64,000 nucleotides of DNA from CAILUG01 sp903844415 (GTDB lineage Bacteria > Pseudomonadota > Gammaproteobacteria > Pseudomonadales > Pseudohongiellaceae): the NCBI GenBank assembly GCA_947477655.1, contig CANJTS010000002.1:124001-188000 (forward strand), in the 5' to 3' direction. Both the position numbers and the translations under genes were made by a program. Positions within the stretch are counted from its first letter, which is position 1, and each line of letters starts with the position of its first letter. Of the stretch, positions 8,400-15,693 are shown in pieces. The notes beneath the pieces are model-generated. The model saw only the letters and a program-made list of their open reading frames with translations, ran no database searches and was not told the DNA's origin.

Positions 8400-8749
8400 G
8401 CTAGGCCAATTAGTCCTCTAAGTGCGAGTGACAAAACTGCAGTTGTTAGCACAGTAATGGGTGCGCCCTTAAACGGTGCTGGTACATCAGCATGTTTTAG
8501 GTGTTCACATACAGTAGTGAATACTGGCAGCATCAGCATGTTACCTACGCCAGTAACAACTCCAAACCATACAGCATCGAGTATAGATGTTTGTCGCATC
8601 ATAAGAACTAGTGATGTGACTACTGCAATAACCAGAGACTTGATTATGGTTGCGGATAAGCTAATACCTGTTTCTAGAACAGGAAATAGCCTGCACAAAT
8701 AAAAGTGTGCCAACACCAATACGGGCAGAAAAGATAAAATAGCTGTCAT
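8396..8749 (-). CDS. rnfA: Shortened RnfA lacking the middle helices (117 aa against about 193)
   Basis: RnfA is normally a six-helix membrane subunit that, with RnfE, holds an intramembrane [2Fe-2S] cluster, two cysteines coming from each protein. This frame keeps the C-terminal RnfA signature: FGVVTGVGNMLMLPV and ADVPAPFKGAPITVLTTAVL match the same places in E. coli RsxA. About 75 residues between helix 2 and helix 5 are missing, including the TTNCAVLG cysteine. The first cluster cysteine (LGLCPF in RsxA) is also not at its usual place; a single Cys19 lies earlier. The upstream gene gloA ends only 15 bases away, so there is no room for a longer protein. The ATGA overlap with rnfB suggests it is translated. 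Confidence 0.85.
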   Translation of the reverse strand: MTAILSFLPVLVLAHFYLCRLFPVLETGISLSATIIKSLVIAVVTSLVLMMRQTSILDAVWFGVVTGVGNMLMLPVFTTVCEHLKHADVPAPFKGAPITVLTTAVLSLALRGLIGLA

Positions 8750-8764
8750 AGGGACGGTTGTTAC

Positions 8765-9148
8765 TTAACTGGTCTGGATCAATTCAATCATGTAACCATC
8801 TGGATCTTTCACAAATGCAATGACGGAGCCGCCGTGTTTCATTGGTCCTGCGGGTCGCACTACATTACCACCCTTGGCACTGATGTCTGCACATGCCTTG
8901 TAGGCGTCGGGTACGGCGATTGCAACATGACCAAAAGCATTGCCCAACTCGTAACTGTGCGTGTCCCAGTTGTGAGTGAGTTCCAGCACGGCATTACTCT
9001 TTTCATCGCCGTAACCAACAAAAGCAAGGGTAAATTTTCCTTCGGGGAAATCCTGCCGACGGAGTAAAGACATACCAAAAATTTGGGTGTAGAAATCAAT
9101 CGATTTGTCGAGATTGGTCACTCGAAGCATGGTGTGCAGTATGCGCAT
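8765..9148 (-). CDS. gloA: Lactoylglutathione lyase (glyoxalase I)
   Basis: Glyoxalase I isomerises the hemithioacetal of methylglyoxal and glutathione to S-lactoylglutathione. The 127-residue protein opens with MRILHTMLRVTNLDKSIDFY and shows the metal ligands expected for the bacterial Ni/Co type: His5, Glu in AVLELTHN, His in FGHVAIAV and Glu in YMIELIQ. The stop lies 15 bases before the short rnfA, so the rnf genes may be read from the gloA promoter. Three copies of a 13-base repeat lie in the divergent gap upstream, but closer to the neighbouring PPTase gene. Confidence 0.95.
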   Translation of the reverse strand: MRILHTMLRVTNLDKSIDFYTQIFGMSLLRRQDFPEGKFTLAFVGYGDEKSNAVLELTHNWDTHSYELGNAFGHVAIAVPDAYKACADISAKGGNVVRPAGPMKHGGSVIAFVKDPDGYMIELIQTS

Positions 9149-9329
9149 AGCGGGTTCCTATTGGCGGTGTGGTTTATGAATGCTATTAAACTAGAATTTG
9201 CTGGCACAGGCATCCGTTTATCTGCAATTGGAGACAAAGACCTGTAGATATAAAAGTGGGGTATGCTTTACGTCAATATATTTCAAGTATTGCCACGGTT
9301 CTGGCTTCAACTTCTGAATGTAGCTATAA

Positions 9330-9368
9330 GATTTAACGGCAGGATTTAACGGCAGAATTTAACGACAG
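9330..9368. repeat. 13-base tandem repeat, three copies, in the leader of the PPTase gene
   Basis: Three adjoining copies of GATTTAACGGCAG are present; the third has two changes. The array ends exactly where the ribosome-binding sequence (GGGAG) of the following gene begins, so it lies in the likely 5' leader or promoter spacer. A change in copy number could alter expression. Confidence 0.85.
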
Positions 9369-9377
9369 GGAGACAAC

Positions 9378-10127
9378 ATGAGTAGTATGGATGCAGACGG
9401 AGTCCAGTTATGGGTCACTTCTGATGTGGGAGACCTTTCTGCACAGACATCTGCTTTTTATGTGGCAATGTTAAGCTTAGACGAGAAACAACGCTGGCAA
9501 CGATTTTTGTTTCCCGAAGATCGACAACGATTTTTGCGGGCGCGGGTTTTGGTGCGTACTGTGTTGGCAAAAAAATTGCATCAAAGTGATCCAGCGTTGC
9601 TTGAGTTCGCCAGTAATAGCTACGGTAAACCTGCCTTGCGAGTAAAGGATTGCAACCCACCGCCCCTGCATTTCAATCTCAGCCATACTAAAGGTTTGCT
9701 GGTGCTGGCAGTCAGTCGTTCTTGTGAGGTTGGCGTAGATGTTGAATCTGTGCGGCGGGAGGTGGCGTTGCTGGAATTGTCTGCACGCTTTTTTAGCAGT
9801 GAAGAACATGAACAATTGGTGGCGCTGTCTGGCGCTGCGCAACGTGAGCGATTTTTCGCTTTATGGACAATGAAGGAAGCGTGGTTAAAAGCACGTGGCG
9901 TGGGTTTGCGAGTGCCGCTGAATGATTTCAGTTTTGATTTTAACGCGCTCCACCCGCTGTTGATATGCGGTAGGCAACTGCACGAGCAGGCAGAAGATTG
10001 GCAGTTCAGGCTGTTGCATCAGCAGCATTTTCGGATTGCGTTGGCTATAAAATGTGCGTCAACAGCAGCCCTGGCTGTACAAACGTATGAGGGAGAGCTG
10101 TTGGAAATTATGCAGGGGTTTGCATAG
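9378..10127 (+). CDS. 4'-phosphopantetheinyl transferase, Sfp/HetI type
   Basis: The enzyme moves phosphopantetheine from CoA to a carrier-protein serine, activating polyketide, peptide or fatty-acid carrier domains. At 249 aa it has the family motifs in order: HFNLSHTKG (99-106), GVDVES (119-124; Mg ligands D121 and E123) and WTMKEAWLKARG (163-174; E167). The start at 9378 has GGGAG eight bases upstream. No carrier protein or synthase lies nearby, so it may serve clusters elsewhere or act as the general enzyme. Confidence 0.9.
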   Translation: MSSMDADGVQLWVTSDVGDLSAQTSAFYVAMLSLDEKQRWQRFLFPEDRQRFLRARVLVRTVLAKKLHQSDPALLEFASNSYGKPALRVKDCNPPPLHFNLSHTKGLLVLAVSRSCEVGVDVESVRREVALLELSARFFSSEEHEQLVALSGAAQRERFFALWTMKEAWLKARGVGLRVPLNDFSFDFNALHPLLICGRQLHEQAEDWQFRLLHQQHFRIALAIKCASTAALAVQTYEGELLEIMQGFA

Positions 10128-10251
10128 AGAGTCAGGCCAATGACAGCCCCTTGGATCGGTTTACGCGTGTCACAGTCCTGATCCCTTTCGCTAACCCAAG
10201 CCATAAAAAAAGTCGGTACTCGCGAGAATTTAACCTCTTTCAGAAGTGTCG

Positions 10252-12294
10252 TCAGGTAACTCTGGTACCTGGTTTAGCGCCGGCATGTGCTGTTAGCAGA
10301 TAAATCTCATTGCCATCACCGGCTGCCAAGATCATGCCTTCGGACCAACCAAATTTCATCTTGCGCGCTTTAAGATTGGCGACGACAACGGTGTATTGCC
10401 CGATCAGTTGTTCGGGTTTGTAGGCTGATTTGATGCCAGAAAACACGTTGCGTGTGATTGGCTGGCCATGTTGGTCTAACCCTAGATCGAGCGTGATACG
10501 CAGTAACTTGTCGGCACCTTCAACATGTTCAGCGTTAGTGATCAACGCAATACGCATGTCCACTTTAGCAAATTCTGCGAATTCAATTTCTGCCGCCAGC
10601 GGTGTGCTGGTCATGGGAGAATTAACCACACCATCCGTTGTGGTGAGCGTGAGATTGTCCTTACTGGCATCTACCATAGCCGCAATTTTGGCGGGATCAA
10701 CACGCATCAATAAAGGAGTAAAAGTGTCGATGATTTGTGAGGTAAGCACAGTTGTCACATCACGCCATTGCAAGGGTGGAATTTTTAGAAAGTTTTCAAC
10801 TTGAGCACAGATGCCGGGTAATACCGGTTTCAGATAAATCATTAACACACGAAACAAGTTGAGTCCTGTGCTGCAAATGTCTTGAACAACTGGGTCATGT
10901 GGATTGGATTTGCTCAGCACCCAAGGTTGTTTTTCTGCAATCCAGCCATTGGCTTTGTCTGCCAGCGCCATGATGATACGCATGGCTTTTCCAAATTCCC
11001 TGCTGTCGTAGAGTTCAGCAATTTCGGCAGCAGCTTGCTGAAATTCTGTGATTAAAGCGGTGTCATTAATGTGTACGGAAAGTCGATTGTTGAAATTGTT
11101 ATTGATAAAACCTGCACAGCGACTGGCGATGTTGACTACTTTACCCACCAGATCTGCATTTACCCGCAACGCAAAATCTTCCAGGTTAAGATCAAGGTCA
11201 TCCGGATTGCTACTAAGTTTAGCGGCAAAATAATAGCGCAGACATTCTGGGTGCAAATGTTCTTTGTAGGTTGCAGCCGTTATAAATGTGCCGCGCGATT
11301 TCGACATTTTTTGGCCATTGACCATCAAAAACCCATTCACGGAAATAGCGGTTGGTTTGCGAAAACCTGCAGTGTCGAGCATCGCAGGCCAAAACAAAGC
11401 ATGAAAATTGATAATGTCTTTACCAATAAAATGCCAAAGTTCTGTAGTGGCACCGTTATCCCAATACGCCCCAAAATCAAGGCCTTTTTCGGCGCATAGT
11501 TTTTTAAAGCTGGCCATGTAGCCAATGGGTGCATCCAGCCACACATAAAAATATTTGCCGGGAGCATCGGGGATTTCAAAACCAAAGTAAGGAGCATCAC
11601 GGCTGATGTCCCATTCCTGCAAGCCACCGTCAAGCCATTCTGAGAGTTTGTTGGAAACAGCGGGCGCCAAAGTGCCGCTGCGCGTCCACTCTTTGAGCAT
11701 TGCGGTAAATTCGGGTAGCTTGAAAAAATAGTGGATGGAATCTTTTAATATTGGTGTAGCACCAGAAATGGTGGAGCGTGGATTAATCAGATCGGTGGCA
11801 GCATAAGTTGAAGCGCACACTTCGCAGTTGTCACCATACTGATCAGGTGCCTTGCATTTTGGACACTGACCTTTGATGAAGCGGTCTGCTAAAAATAACT
11901 CGCGTTCGGGGTCAAATAATTGGCTGATAGTACGGGTGGCAATACGACCAGCTTGCTGACAACGTTGGTAGATATAACTGGATAATTCCCTGTTTTCGGG
12001 GGAGTGAGTTGAATAATAAATATCAAAATCAACTAGAAAATCGCAAAAATCGCGGTGATGTTCCTGCTGTACGCCAGCTATCAATTGTTCAGCACTGATA
12101 CCGGCTTTTTCCGCGCTCAACATTATGCTGGTGCCGTGTGCATCATCTGCGCACACATAATGAACTGTATGCCCCTGCATACGTTGAAACCGCACCCACA
12201 CATCCGCCTGAATATAGCCGAGCAAATGTCCCAAATGAATTGGACCGTTGGCGTAGGGTAGGGCATTGGTAACTAGAATGTCGCGCGCTGTCAT
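10252..12294 (-). CDS. metG: Methionyl-tRNA synthetase
   Basis: This class I synthetase charges tRNA-Met. The HIGH-type motif is YANGPIHLGHL at the N-terminus and the KMSKS loop is GQKMSKSRGTF. A zinc knuckle (CPKCKAPDQYGDNCEVC) lies between, and the C-terminal EMAP/Trbp111-like tRNA-binding domain (KVDMRIALITNAEHVEGADKL region) is present. The length of 680 aa equals the dimeric E. coli type. metG near rnf is an old gammaproteobacterial neighbourhood, also seen in Pseudomonas. Confidence 0.97.
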   Translation of the reverse strand: MTARDILVTNALPYANGPIHLGHLLGYIQADVWVRFQRMQGHTVHYVCADDAHGTSIMLSAEKAGISAEQLIAGVQQEHHRDFCDFLVDFDIYYSTHSPENRELSSYIYQRCQQAGRIATRTISQLFDPERELFLADRFIKGQCPKCKAPDQYGDNCEVCASTYAATDLINPRSTISGATPILKDSIHYFFKLPEFTAMLKEWTRSGTLAPAVSNKLSEWLDGGLQEWDISRDAPYFGFEIPDAPGKYFYVWLDAPIGYMASFKKLCAEKGLDFGAYWDNGATTELWHFIGKDIINFHALFWPAMLDTAGFRKPTAISVNGFLMVNGQKMSKSRGTFITAATYKEHLHPECLRYYFAAKLSSNPDDLDLNLEDFALRVNADLVGKVVNIASRCAGFINNNFNNRLSVHINDTALITEFQQAAAEIAELYDSREFGKAMRIIMALADKANGWIAEKQPWVLSKSNPHDPVVQDICSTGLNLFRVLMIYLKPVLPGICAQVENFLKIPPLQWRDVTTVLTSQIIDTFTPLLMRVDPAKIAAMVDASKDNLTLTTTDGVVNSPMTSTPLAAEIEFAEFAKVDMRIALITNAEHVEGADKLLRITLDLGLDQHGQPITRNVFSGIKSAYKPEQLIGQYTVVVANLKARKMKFGWSEGMILAAGDGNEIYLLTAHAGAKPGTRVT

Positions 12295-12438
12295 GAGTGT
12301 CTCATATGACGATTAACAAGATGGGCGGCATGGTAACTATTACCACTTCAAGATAGAAGCTTGGGAGCTACAAGAGCTTGGGAAAGCAGCAGGTGGGCGC
12401 CCTTTTGCTCATGCCTGATTTGGCAAATAAGTAGGGTT

Positions 12439-12471
12439 CCCCACTGAAAAACGTGAAGTTATTCAGTGGGG
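12439..12471. terminator. Hairpin between metG and the upstream methyltransferase gene
   Basis: A perfect 10-base-pair stem, CCCCACTGAA with TTCAGTGGGG, closes a 13-base loop. On the minus strand it lies between the methyltransferase stop and metG. No clear T-run follows on that strand, so it may be a weak or factor-dependent terminator or a leader structure of metG. Confidence 0.45.
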
Positions 12472-12520
12472 TTTAAAAAATGGGCGTTGTGCCACCCATA
12501 ATTAAACAGCAAATCAACCC

Positions 12521-13705
12521 TTATTTGTGGCGGGTAATCACAAACGCCTCGTCATTGAAATGCAGACCGCCGTATTTTTTGAGAATTTTGGCGGTGGCTT
12601 TGAGATAACTACCATCATTGATAATGGGTTCAAGGCGTGCATCTTCAATCTGATTAACATAGACAGCTGCATTCCATGCGGCAAACAGCGTGGATGTGCC
12701 GATGCTGGCGCCGCCTATCTCTGATGGTAATGCATGCATCTGATAACTGAATACGGCTTTATTGTCTGCCTGCGCTTGAAGATTGTAATGGCGCACATCA
12801 CGACCCAGTACAATTTTGAGTTCACGCAAAATGTCATTTCGGTTTATTGGGAAAGGTTGTTCATTGGGCCAAAATTCCTTAATCACTTCTTGGGCTGGGT
12901 CATTGCCACACGACTGAATCACCAGCATACGACCACCCGGTGCAAGAGAGCGAAGCAGTGGGGCAATAATTTTTTCGGCTTTGAAACGAGCTGAAGTGCG
13001 GGCGCGCCATGGTTGTGATGCCAACACAAAATCGTATTGCCAATTCTGCACGCCGGGGCGTGGAATCACTGCATCCAGCAGTATTCGATGATCATTGCGA
13101 TAGATTACAACGACTGACGGACGTTTAAACAGCGGATTGCCACTCACTTTACTGGTCTGGGTTTCCCAGCCTTTGGCCAACAGAGGATGCAGGGATTCCA
13201 GTTGTTCTTTGTAACCGAAGGACGTGTTGCCTTCTAGCCGAATTTCTTGCCAGTTCATGGCGGCGGCCGCAGCAGTATCCGATGGCATCAAGCGACAATC
13301 TGCATAGTTAAGGTTGGTTAGTACTAGTACGGTGGCAGGGTGTTCACAAAAACGATCCACCATTTTGTCTAGGCCAATACGCACATCCTCCATGCTGATT
13401 TCTTTTGCCACGACCACCACTGGCACAGTGGGGAATCGTTGATGCAAGTCGCGCATGCAATTAGACAATACAGTGGCATCCCCCATGCCTGCATCGTAAA
13501 CACGTAACGCAGGCGCTACAGGATGTAAGTACTGGAATTCTTTGCCAGCCCGCTTCGAAATGGCAGATTTTTCGTTGCAGGTATTAATAAATGACAAGTA
13601 GTTCTGACGATTATCGTAAAAACGAAAGTTGGTTTTTTGGTTGTCGGATTCTGCTTTTGGCGTTGGTACTTTTTTTGTAAGAGTCTTGGTGCTCGTTCTG
13701 GCCAT
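12521..13705 (-). CDS. Class I SAM-dependent methyltransferase, orphan
   Basis: This 394-residue cytoplasmic protein has a Rossmann-type SAM-binding motif (RVYDAGMGDATVLS, about residues 65-78). A downstream segment, APLLRSLAPGGRMLVIQSCG, is typical of class I methyltransferases. Its N-terminus is basic and low-complexity (MARTSTKTLTKKVPTPK). The ATG at 13705 is chosen because AGGGAG lies just upstream; the longer frame has no such signal. The substrate is unknown, no modification partner lies nearby, and flanking gaps on both sides suggest a single-gene unit. Confidence 0.7.
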   Translation of the reverse strand: MARTSTKTLTKKVPTPKAESDNQKTNFRFYDNRQNYLSFINTCNEKSAISKRAGKEFQYLHPVAPALRVYDAGMGDATVLSNCMRDLHQRFPTVPVVVVAKEISMEDVRIGLDKMVDRFCEHPATVLVLTNLNYADCRLMPSDTAAAAAMNWQEIRLEGNTSFGYKEQLESLHPLLAKGWETQTSKVSGNPLFKRPSVVVIYRNDHRILLDAVIPRPGVQNWQYDFVLASQPWRARTSARFKAEKIIAPLLRSLAPGGRMLVIQSCGNDPAQEVIKEFWPNEQPFPINRNDILRELKIVLGRDVRHYNLQAQADNKAVFSYQMHALPSEIGGASIGTSTLFAAWNAAVYVNQIEDARLEPIINDGSYLKATAKILKKYGGLHFNDEAFVITRHK

Positions 13706-14472
13706 GCTGTGTCTCCCTTTAGGTCGAAGCATCCGTTTATTGTTTTTTTTGATCAGGCAACAACAGCGGACGGTCTTTATTGTGTGTCGATGGTATGAGG
13801 CAAGATCGCTTTGGTCAATCTTTGTGTTAACTGCATTCACAGGGGCTTTGCCTCTGATTGGATGGCAGGCAGAAACTTAGGCAAAATGTGTCATTGAGCT
13901 TAATTGTTACCAATTCAGCTGATAATTCTGAAGGCGTATGTGTGTGGGGGGCGCGCATGAATCCAAGCTGGTGATATGGCTGGATACCTGCCCCGATAAA
14001 GGCTGTGTTAAGTTTTGGACAGGTTTCCCGAGAGGTTAAGCACGCTCAGGTTTTAATTTAAAAAATTCGTATTAATGCGCTTGCTTTAAAAGTCTCAGTG
14101 ATATTCGGCAATTGATAAAAATTGTCAATTACTGATATTTTTGTGGGTAGCGCTAAGCGGTAGTCAGCAAAAAACTTCTTTGTGATAAAGCTATAGATGG
14201 GCTAAAACAATGGCTAATACCTTATGTCTATCTAGTGTCTAGTGTCTAGTGTCTAGTGTCTAGTATCTAGTATCTAGTCTTTAGACTTATGCTATGGATC
14301 CTTTTATCAAACAAGTTTTAACTGGCATAACGCTTTGTTAATATGTATGCTAGAAACTGGTTAACTGTTTAATCGATGTGCTGACAACGGTTTTTTAGTT
14401 TGTTGACCAATGTTTTGCCAGCAGTAATAAGTAGTAGTAAAATTACCAAAATTAATTTAAAGGAGCACTTCG
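13706..14472. other. 767-base gene-free stretch upstream of the pilins
   Basis: No convincing coding frame is present. The right part is AT-rich and holds a 7-base tandem array (14232-14280). TGGCAT followed after a short gap by TTTGTT at 14323-14339 loosely resembles a sigma-54 -24/-12 pair, the promoter type usual for pilA, but the spacing is one base off. A good ribosome-binding sequence (AAGGAG, 14459-14464) precedes the first pilin. Confidence 0.5.
14232..14280. repeat. 7-base microsatellite CTAGTGT, seven units
   Basis: Four perfect CTAGTGT units are followed by two CTAGTAT and one CTAGTCT, a 49-base array about 190 bases upstream of the first pilin. CTAG is usually scarce in proteobacterial DNA, so seven in a row stand out. 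A 7-base unit would change promoter spacing by a non-helical amount on slippage. Confidence 0.92.
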
Positions 14473-14898
14473 ATGCAAACGATGAAACAACAAGCACAAC
14501 AGGGTTTTACCCTTATCGAATTAATGATCGTTATTGCGATTATCGGTATTCTGGCTGCAGTAGCACTGCCTGCTTACCAAAATTATACGGTTCGCGCCAA
14601 AGCGTCTGAACTGATCTTGGCCTCATCTGTGGGCAAACAATTAATATCCGAATATGCCATTATTAATAACGCTATTCCCAGCGACACTCAGATCAGTGTG
14701 CCTGACATAACTACTGGTATGGTCGAGGGTGTTTCATGGGACGGTACAGGTCTTACAGTTACAGGTAACGCAGTGGCATTGGGTATAGATGGAGAGACTC
14801 TAGAAGTAGTTATGACCCCTACTTTGAATGCAGGCGGGTCTCTTACCTGGGCGTGTACTTCAGGGGCTAGCCCCTATATGCCAGCTAACTGCCAGTAA
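14473..14898 (+). CDS. pilA: Type IV major-pilin-like protein, copy 1
   Basis: A short basic leader (MQTMKQQAQQG) is cut by prepilin peptidase before FTLIELMIVIAIIGILA, with the conserved Glu5. The mature protein has the N-terminal helix, a variable domain, and a C-terminal disulfide loop between the Cys of TWAC and the final PANC. At 141 aa it is normal for PilA. Its ribosome-binding leader and first 60 residues are almost the same as in the second pilin gene, so this is a tandem duplication. A strong terminator follows each copy, so each is its own unit. Confidence 0.93.
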   Translation: MQTMKQQAQQGFTLIELMIVIAIIGILAAVALPAYQNYTVRAKASELILASSVGKQLISEYAIINNAIPSDTQISVPDITTGMVEGVSWDGTGLTVTGNAVALGIDGETLEVVMTPTLNAGGSLTWACTSGASPYMPANCQ

Positions 14899-14921
14899 GC
14901 AGTTCTAATGGTGTTTAGCAA

Positions 14922-14953
14922 AGCCAGCCTCGATCGAGGCTGGCTTTTTTTTT
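14922..14953 (+). terminator. Rho-independent terminator after pilin 1
   Basis: The stem AGCCAGCCTCGATCGAGGCTGGCT folds perfectly on itself (12 base pairs) and is followed by nine to ten T residues. It lies 24 bases after the pilin stop. Confidence 0.95.
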
Positions 14954-15092
14954 GACTGTAAGATTGTTATTGCAACTGCCGCACACACTTCGATAAAAAC
15001 ACGGCTCCGGCGGGAACCATGTGTAACCGCGCACAGCTGCCAGCTGCCAAGAAGGTAACTAAACCGTTAGTTTTAGTTTAAGGAGCACTTCC

Positions 15093-15566
15093 ATGCAAAA
15101 GCTGAAACAACAAACACAACAGGGTTTTACTCTTATCGAATTGATGATCGTTATTGCGATTATCGGTATTCTGGCTACAGTAGCGCTGCCTGCTTACCAA
15201 AATTATACGATTCGCGCCAGGGCCTCTGAACTGATCTTGGCCGCATCTGTGGGCAAACAAATAGTTACCGAATATGTCATTCTTAATGGCCGTCTTCCCA
15301 ACGAGAATAATCCTGCTGACGCAGCACCATATGATGTGCCGCCTATCGATATCCCTGACATAACTACTGGTATGGTCGAGAGTGTTCAATTAATGGCCTC
15401 AACAATAACTATTTGGGGCAACGCAGTGGAATTGGGTATAGGTGAAGAGACACTAATAGTTACCCTGACCCCTACTTTAGCTAACGGGTCGCTTACGTGG
15501 GACTGTGGTTCTACTCTTCCTGTATATATGCCAGCGACCTGCCAAGGTCTAGCCTTAGGAGATTGA
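15093..15566 (+). CDS. Type IV pilin-like protein, copy 2
   Basis: It has the same leader type (MQKLKQQTQQG then FTLIELM) and a highly similar N-terminal helix to the pilin 194 bases upstream. The middle differs, with an insertion around PNENNPADAAPYDVPPIDI and a different carboxyl end after PATC. The C-terminal cysteine pair (WDC and PATC) is kept. Tandem pilins with a shared helix and a variable head can serve antigenic change or division of labour between major and accessory pilin; which applies here is unknown. Confidence 0.92.
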   Translation: MQKLKQQTQQGFTLIELMIVIAIIGILATVALPAYQNYTIRARASELILAASVGKQIVTEYVILNGRLPNENNPADAAPYDVPPIDIPDITTGMVESVQLMASTITIWGNAVELGIGEETLIVTLTPTLANGSLTWDCGSTLPVYMPATCQGLALGD

Positions 15567-15615
15567 TGCTTCTGATGTTCCTCGACTAGCGGGGGCCTAA
15601 GCTTTAAAGATTACA

Positions 15616-15643
15616 AAAATGGCTCCCGTGGGAGCCATTTTTA
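15616..15643. terminator. Bidirectional terminator between pilin 2 and fhs
   Basis: AAAAATGGCTCCC and GGGAGCCATTTTT form a near-perfect stem with A and T runs on its two sides. It therefore works in both directions between the convergent pilin 2 and fhs genes. Confidence 0.92.
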
Positions 15644-15693
15644 TTGGAGTGCTTATAGCCGCTCACCAGCAATAGGACAAATTTCGTGCAGGG

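Noticed and set aside
8396..8749. The idea that the short RnfA is a frameshifted full-length gene
   Set aside because: The frame is open from a start 15 bases after gloA to the rnfB overlap, and the missing middle helices are not found in any other frame nearby.
12439..12471. A T-box or SAM riboswitch before metG
   Set aside because: Only one hairpin is seen; there is no T-box sequence, no specifier loop and no SAM-riboswitch core.
14323..14339. A sigma-54 promoter for the first pilin
   Set aside because: TGGCAT is present, but the downstream element is TTTGTT with spacing one base off, so it is mentioned only as a weak resemblance.
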